Source: Strigomonas culicis
Taxonomy: Eukaryota > Euglenozoa > Kinetoplastea > Trypanosomatida > Trypanosomatidae
NCBI GenBank assembly: GCA_000482145.1
Contig: AUXH01000618.1
Span: forward strand, 1-11,058
Length of the DNA stretch: 11,058 nt
Reading direction: 5' to 3'
The notes beneath the pieces were generated by a model that saw nothing but the letters and a program-made list of their open reading frames with translations, was not told the DNA's origin and did not search any database. The position numbers and the translations under genes are program-made. Positions 7,401 through 11,058 of this stretch are shown one piece after another. The first letter of the stretch is position 1, and each line of letters opens with the position of its first letter.

Positions 7401-9583
7401 CCAAGGCTGATCCAGTAGCGCGCGCTATCCACCACCTGCGAAATTCGCGAGACATGCTCTGCGGCCATATCCACACTGCTGCCAATGTTTGGGAAGACGG
7501 CCGGCACCGTGTCGACGAGCCACGTCGCCTGCGACAGCGCCAGCGACAGTGTGTTCGTCACGGAGACGAGGTTGCCGCCCAGTTTATTCGCGTAGTAGTC
7601 GATGCCCTGTGCCATGCTCAGCTGCAGGCCATAAGTGATGAAAAGCAGCACCACATTCCCCATGCAGAAGAAGAGCAGAATGAACATGATGGCATAACGC
7701 CACTTCGTTTGGATGCCACGGTTGGCGGAGCCTTGTCGTCTCGGGTAGCAACGGCAGTAAATGTCGTAGCCGATGCCGCATACGGGGATGAACAGAAAAA
7801 TAAGAACGCCGACGATGAACCATGGAACGAGGTTGAGGCACAAGATGCTCTGAAAAGACTTCGAGACGCTGTACTGCTTACTGTTCGTCGCCTCTTCCTC
7901 TTTTAAAAAGAAGTCCATCGCCTGCAGTCGATAGGAGAGGGTAAACGCGCATGCAACGATGACGGCGATCATCACGAACACCCCAAACGCGCTCAACGCC
8001 ACCCAATAGCAGAGATTGGACTCCTCGTCGTGGACCTGGATGTGGACCCGCATGTGCTTTTTGTGTATGGTGCACAGGAAGTAGTAGTCGCCAGGGGTGT
8101 CGAACAGCACGCGGAACTCTTGTCGGTCGACTGTCCTGCCGTCGAGCGCCGAGTTGCGTCGCGTCACCGCGCCAGACGCGTTCGCTCTCACGCCGGAGGG
8201 CACCTTCTCGTGGCGGAAGGCGCCGTCGCCCGTGGCTTTCTCCGGCGCCAGCGCGATGCGGGGCGCCAGGTTGTCCGCCGCCGCGGCCACTTCCTGCGCG
8301 ATGAGCCGGTCGACCGCGTCGGCGCGGCTCGCCCCGGGCGCGGCCGTCGGCGCGATGTCCATGCGGCACACCCGCGCCTGGTCCTCCAGCGCCTCGCGCC
8401 CGCACACGCTGTGGCGGCCGCCGGGCACGATGCGCGTGTAGCAGCTGTTCACCTCCAAGATGTGATGGGCGCCGCCGATCCACTGGAACACGACCTCGTC
8501 GTTGATGCGCAGCGGCAGAAAGCGCGGGTCGAAGACCGGCTTGTGCAGCACATTGCGGGTCTGTCGGATGGTGTGCACGACGCCCTTGTGCCTGGACTTG
8601 ACCGCGTTGTCCTCGATCGCGCGCCCGCGCTCCATGAACAGATCCGCCTGCTCGAAGGTCAGCGGCGACGTCGTCGTCTGCTGGCGACTGAAGAAGCTGA
8701 CGTCCTGCGTATGGAAGGAGCCACCGCCGCCGCCGTCAAGACCGCCGCTCGCCGAGATGAAGGCGCTCTTCGCGCGGTCGCGCAGATCCATCGTGACCGC
8801 GGTGTCCATGGCACCGAACTGTGCACTCGTCGTGCGCATATGGGGGAGGTCGAAGAAGGTCGAGCTGCCGCAGGTGAGCATACGCACATGCGCGCCGTCC
8901 TGGTAGCTGGGCGTGCTGTGGTGCACTGGGTGGCTGAGGTTCATCTGCAGCGGCGACGGCCGACGGCCCCTGGTGTGGTCGGTCGGTCCGTGCGCCGCCG
9001 ACCACTCGCCCGCGCCGTCTCGGGCGTCCTCCCCCATCTTGTTCGGCAGCGTCGGCGGCAACGGGGTCGAGGGGAGGCGGCTGTGCTGATTCGACCGCGC
9101 GTCGTCGGCCGCCAGCGTGAAGCTCACCGTGCGGCGGTGCGACGAGGGGTTGGTGGTCGGCGCCTGGGCGTCGCCGCCGGCAGCGTCCTCACGGACGTCG
9201 ACGTGCAGCCGCGGGCGGAGGGCAGACGGCGGCACCATCGGCGGCTCCAGCGCCCTCCGCGCCGCGCTCGTGGTGCCGTCGACGTCCTCGTCCCCACGCT
9301 CTCCATCCTGCGGTGCGGCGCCGGTGTCAGCGGTGGGTGGGTCCGGCGCCGCCGCACTGTGGCCGCTCGCCCGACCAGCAGCCACGTCACGGGCGGTGTC
9401 GCTGGCAGGTGTCTGTTCATCCGGATGGGGACGCATGCCATCTCTCGTGCGCACAGGGCTGTCGCGCGCCGTCTCTCCCGTCTCTCGCGAGGAAGGAACG
9501 TGCTGACGGTCAGAAGGCCCTACCGGGGCCATGTCTCCCGCACTTAATTCTGGAGCGGACACGGAGCTCTCTCTCGTGCTCAT
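4469..9583 (-). CDS. Cupredoxin-like / polytopic membrane / PI-PLC X-domain fusion protein
   Basis: A 1704-residue protein. Residues 1-330 are polar, low-complexity and probably disordered, with no signal peptide. Residues 335-520 resemble a cupredoxin: candidate type-1 copper ligands are H373 or H374 (GGAHHILEV), C504, H507 and M511 (FLCTIHKKHM), with an insertion of about 100 residues. Transmembrane segments lie near 527-550, 582-606, 629-652, 736-760, 769-791, 960-985, 1046-1068, 1077-1100, 1109-1130, 1166-1190 and 1230-1250. Residues 1278-1675 match eukaryotic PI-PLC X-like phosphodiesterases: H1299 (THNG), R1327 and D1332 (GIRSIMID), H1351 (FCHR), WPTFQEM at 1422-1428, RLMVF at 1434-1438, and AFDFW near the end, with a Cys-rich glycosylated insert at about 1500-1640. 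There is no Y or C2 domain. Sequons in the long loops and C-terminus indicate that the catalytic domain faces outward. The first ATG after the predicted splice site is used, and the frame ends in tandem TAG TAG. The PI-PLC domain is the surest part; substrate and function are unknown. Confidence 0.9.
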   Translation of the reverse strand: MSTRESSVSAPELSAGDMAPVGPSDRQHVPSSRETGETARDSPVRTRDGMRPHPDEQTPASDTARDVAAGRASGHSAAAPDPPTADTGAAPQDGERGDEDVDGTTSAARRALEPPMVPPSALRPRLHVDVREDAAGGDAQAPTTNPSSHRRTVSFTLAADDARSNQHSRLPSTPLPPTLPNKMGEDARDGAGEWSAAHGPTDHTRGRRPSPLQMNLSHPVHHSTPSYQDGAHVRMLTCGSSTFFDLPHMRTTSAQFGAMDTAVTMDLRDRAKSAFISASGGLDGGGGGSFHTQDVSFFSRQQTTTSPLTFEQADLFMERGRAIEDNAVKSRHKGVVHTIRQTRNVLHKPVFDPRFLPLRINDEVVFQWIGGAHHILEVNSCYTRIVPGGRHSVCGREALEDQARVCRMDIAPTAAPGASRADAVDRLIAQEVAAAADNLAPRIALAPEKATGDGAFRHEKVPSGVRANASGAVTRRNSALDGRTVDRQEFRVLFDTPGDYYFLCTIHKKHMRVHIQVHDEESNLCYWVALSAFGVFVMIAVIVACAFTLSYRLQAMDFFLKEEEATNSKQYSVSKSFQSILCLNLVPWFIVGVLIFLFIPVCGIGYDIYCRCYPRRQGSANRGIQTKWRYAIMFILLFFCMGNVVLLFITYGLQLSMAQGIDYYANKLGGNLVSVTNTLSLALSQATWLVDTVPAVFPNIGSSVDMAAEHVSRISQVVDSARYWISLGQDIVQGAFRILPILLFMALNIGFFGSAFGIGALSLRYRKPMSVVVWIFAVCIGVYACSCGVVWAEQRLFYFIDYFTTSISTNLQSLPQAVGVGSTSLSDVFSICDIKDDEVVTYTGYVKTILASVNESLTPEGQEEFSTIFQFILDMFPVTVGAFVNFTSYVSGNLAALEDIINERGDILNNATGTNVVSILEVMCQLVTNLKGLINCRIFRDAIVSAQPILHIYINNYNTALLGFMFIVFGVSVPLLVFALATVYVQAHPRKTWYFARTGRWFRFRYSYKVHQRLALRGSQEEQHGRLWLDEVLHPTVPVMFRMVNVRLICFSSSVIMFFDAICLVIYASENRTFKAPMINALGYLGCVQLIFLLASFAFRQLWLRYALHGATLGVAIACFVIGLVQGILGFKRFKNCIEIRASNGVDTSQAYTLSCTVSTAGHHFEVAMYALIVMLNSITLSVTMAILLAYETYITTWLKKRPYWGFLTAFAGVGWVRRFFHDHLNMQRVKLALFAIAVTVLLLVMSLVDVAPINVPADLDEASTLGTMVQVINPTVACNGNGQYCNLQINHYMWSCTHNGHSSLDNVFVVPNHYFNMSHQLWAGIRSIMIDVYYDYIEGTEGDKDIYFCHRVCIAGRYLLRDAMAELKEFLDRYPSQVVMILIEQYVQSVDIAKVFDDVNLTDYVWHNTQVPPSQNANYKWPTFQEMIDMGQRLMVFNDAEATSDYSVGGPEWIYYSFDYQYENSYQTDRVSEWRCNIDRGWCTYNIRNQTDFLYTMNVSGWPVPAGDWCAENDTSASDGFVWDGSDSAGAESAWWDYYNESRANCTADKNCTTTCTPVPRAVNETAYELYARDVTDCRNNSYPEWPQGSDVYNALYGKLPPLVDSKMSTLNHFITNGIGSPVTATVANEAAQVRSTAFNCSTRWNHVVNILAFDFWSVNNPLGTVEKMNQYIVKYGAEYSYRNAWSMLLFGTSSYTIEVDTD

Positions 9584-9681
9584 GAAGGAACTAAAGAGGT
9601 ATTAAAGAGTTGGCGTTGGAGTCAGTTCCGTGTCTCCACCACTCGTCCGTATAGACGTGTATATATGTGAAAAACAGAATA

Positions 9682-9717
9682 CTATTAATGATCAATGATA
9701 AAAAAAAAAGAAGAAAG
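9682..9717 (-). promoter_or_regulatory. Predicted trans-splicing signal for the PI-PLC chimera mRNA
   Basis: An unbroken 18-nt pyrimidine tract on the minus strand (9700-9717) is followed by the first AG at 9682-9683. The resulting 5' UTR of about 98 nt (9584-9681) contains no ATG, which supports the start codon at 9581-9583. Confidence 0.7.
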
Positions 9718-10322
9718 TGAAAAATCCCGTGAAGACCAGGGAAAAGCAATTTGTTAAAAAAAAAAAAATCACAAGCAACTTAACATACAGAGACCATTCA
9801 TGAGAAATAAAAAGGAGAGAGAGAAACATATAATACGAATGCAACACAAGAAACCGTCCATTACGTATTCATACAACAATTATCTCAAAGTAATGAAAAG
9901 GAGGGTGTATAGTCAAGAAACGATTCGTCGTTTCATTTTTTTTTTACCAAAAAGAAAAGAAAAAAGGCAATTCATATTACTTTAAAAAAAAAAAACTCAG
10001 CGGCACCGCAAGCAACATTGTAAAGAAGAAGTATTTATATTCACTACGTCGTTTGCTACCCCACTGCTGCTCGCTGACAGCAAAGGTTCGTGTAAGAAAG
10101 CACTGAATGTATATATAATGTGCGTTGATGTATATAGTTTCGCATGTTCCTTTGCAACAATAATGTTTTGAAAAAAAAAGCTTTTGATCCATTTGAAAAG
10201 AGATGAACAAGTAAATAATTTTTCATCTTGTTCAACAATTGAAAACAAAAGAAGGAGGAAAAAAAGATGGTATAAAAATGAAAGATGAAGTTGGTATACT
10301 CCATCGTCGTATCACATACTCT
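9718..10322. other. AT-rich spacer: 3' UTR and polyadenylation zone of the alcohol dehydrogenase gene
   Basis: About 600 nt with no credible gene. It is full of A runs on the plus strand, that is pyrimidine tracts on the coding strand, for example at 9756-9768 and 9984-9995. These could place the poly(A) site of the upstream dehydrogenase mRNA. Short open frames on the minus strand are phenylalanine/serine-rich products of these tracts. Confidence 0.65.
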
Positions 10323-11058
10323 TTAGTGACTGAGAGAAGCCATATCGATCACGAAGCGGTACTTCACATCGCTCTTCAGCATGCGCTCGTACGCCTCGTT
10401 GATGTAGTCGATGTTGATCATCTCCACGTCCGACACGATGTTGTGCTCACCGCAGAAGTCCAGCATCTCCTGCGTCTCGGGAATGCCCCCGATCACGCTG
10501 CCGGCCAGCGAGCGGCGCACGAGAATGAGGGAGAAGGGGTGCACCGGCGGGTGCGGCGTCTCCGGCGCGCCGACCAGCACGTGCGTGCCGTCCAGGTTCA
10601 GCGCGCCGATATAGGGCTCCAGGTCGTGCGCCGCGCCCACCGTGTCGATGATGATGTCCAGCGTGCGCGCGACGGCCTTCATCGCGGCCGCATCCTTGGA
10701 GATGACGACGTGGTGCGCGCCCAGCCGCTTCGCGTCCTCGCGCTTGCTCTCCGACGTCGAGAACACGGTCACCTCGGCGCCCATCGCGTGGCCGAGCTTC
10801 ACCGCCATGTGCCCGAGGCCGCCCAGCCCCACCACGCCCAGCTTCGTCCCCTTCGTCACCTTCCAGTGGCGCAGCGGCGAGAAGGTCGTGATGCCCGCGC
10901 ACAGCAGCGGCGCCGCGCCGGCCAGGTCCAGGTTGCTGGGGATGCGCAGCACGAACTCCTCGCGCACCACAATGTGGTCCGAGTAGCCGCCGAAGGTCGA
11001 TTTTTCGGGTCCCTTCGCGTCAACACTGTTGTACGTGCCAATCTGTCCCTTCTCACAG
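10323..11058 (-). CDS. NADP-dependent zinc alcohol dehydrogenase, YahK/CAD family (5' end cut by window)
   Basis: The last 244 residues of a medium-chain alcohol dehydrogenase; the frame is open to the right edge, so about 100 N-terminal residues with the first catalytic zinc ligands are outside the window. It closely resembles bacterial YahK and cinnamyl-alcohol-dehydrogenase-like enzymes, which reduce aldehydes with NADPH. Visible motifs include the family's GTYNS and GGYSDHIV, the catalytic-zinc cysteine in LLCAGIT, the Rossmann motif GLGGLGH, FSTSESKR where NADP-preferring members bind the phosphate, and the C-terminal signatures GGIPETQEMLDFC, INEAYERM and DVKYRFVID. The ORF ends in TAA at 10323-10325. 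GTG codons around 10965-10970 are internal, not starts, because homology continues upstream. Composition is GC-rich. Trypanosomatid members of this type are thought to have a bacterial origin; that is background knowledge and was not tested here. Confidence 0.94.
   Translation of the reverse strand, partial: CEKGQIGTYNSVDAKGPEKSTFGGYSDHIVVREEFVLRIPSNLDLAGAAPLLCAGITTFSPLRHWKVTKGTKLGVVGLGGLGHMAVKLGHAMGAEVTVFSTSESKREDAKRLGAHHVVISKDAAAMKAVARTLDIIIDTVGAAHDLEPYIGALNLDGTHVLVGAPETPHPPVHPFSLILVRRSLAGSVIGGIPETQEMLDFCGEHNIVSDVEMINIDYINEAYERMLKSDVKYRFVIDMASLSH

Noticed and set aside
8030..9547. Long plus-strand open frame (505 codons) opposite the N-terminal half of the chimera
   Set aside because: Antisense shadow of a GC-rich coding region; arginine/alanine/valine-rich with no recognisable motif.
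9977..10304. Three overlapping short minus-strand frames in the spacer before the dehydrogenase stop
   Set aside because: All are phenylalanine/serine-rich products of poly-pyrimidine sequence, in mutually overlapping frames.
10965..10970. GTG at 10968-10970 as the start of the dehydrogenase
   Set aside because: Family-specific sequence including GTYNS and GGYSDH continues in frame to the window edge, so the true start is outside the window.

Overview
The window looks like part of a trypanosomatid (kinetoplastid protist) chromosome. The evidence is that all four protein genes lie on the minus strand without introns, coding DNA is mostly GC-rich while spacers are AT-rich, and each gene whose 5' end is visible is preceded on its own strand by a pyrimidine tract and then an AG. 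That is the signature of spliced-leader trans-splicing of a polycistronic transcript, here running right to left. The genus cannot be fixed from the sequence alone.

Layout in transcription order, right to left: (1) 10323-11058, the C-terminal two thirds of a YahK-like zinc alcohol dehydrogenase of the cinnamyl-alcohol-dehydrogenase family, cut by the window edge. (2) 4469-9583, a 1704-residue membrane protein with a disordered N-terminus, a cupredoxin-like domain, about 11 transmembrane segments and a C-terminal phosphatidylinositol-phospholipase-C X-type domain. (3) 2483-3307, a class III extradiol dioxygenase-like protein (LigB/DODA fold). (4) 2039-2110, a tRNA-Arg(ACG) with a T7 RNA polymerase III terminator. 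(5) 1681-1990, a non-coding GC-rich, homopolymer-rich island. (6) 580-1419, a Nit2-type omega-amidase. (7) 1-579, AT-rich non-coding sequence with microsatellites.

The genes do not form an obvious pathway; trypanosomatid polycistrons usually group unrelated genes. The most novel object is the large chimera. Its N-glycosylation sequons and positively charged loops agree on one topology: the PI-PLC domain and two larger loops face outward, and the cupredoxin-like domain faces the cytosol. Its central segments have the order and topology of prominin/tweety-type proteins, but this is a fold-level inference. Second in interest are the GC island beside the tRNA, which may be a structured non-coding element or an assembly artefact, and several stem-loops in untranslated regions.
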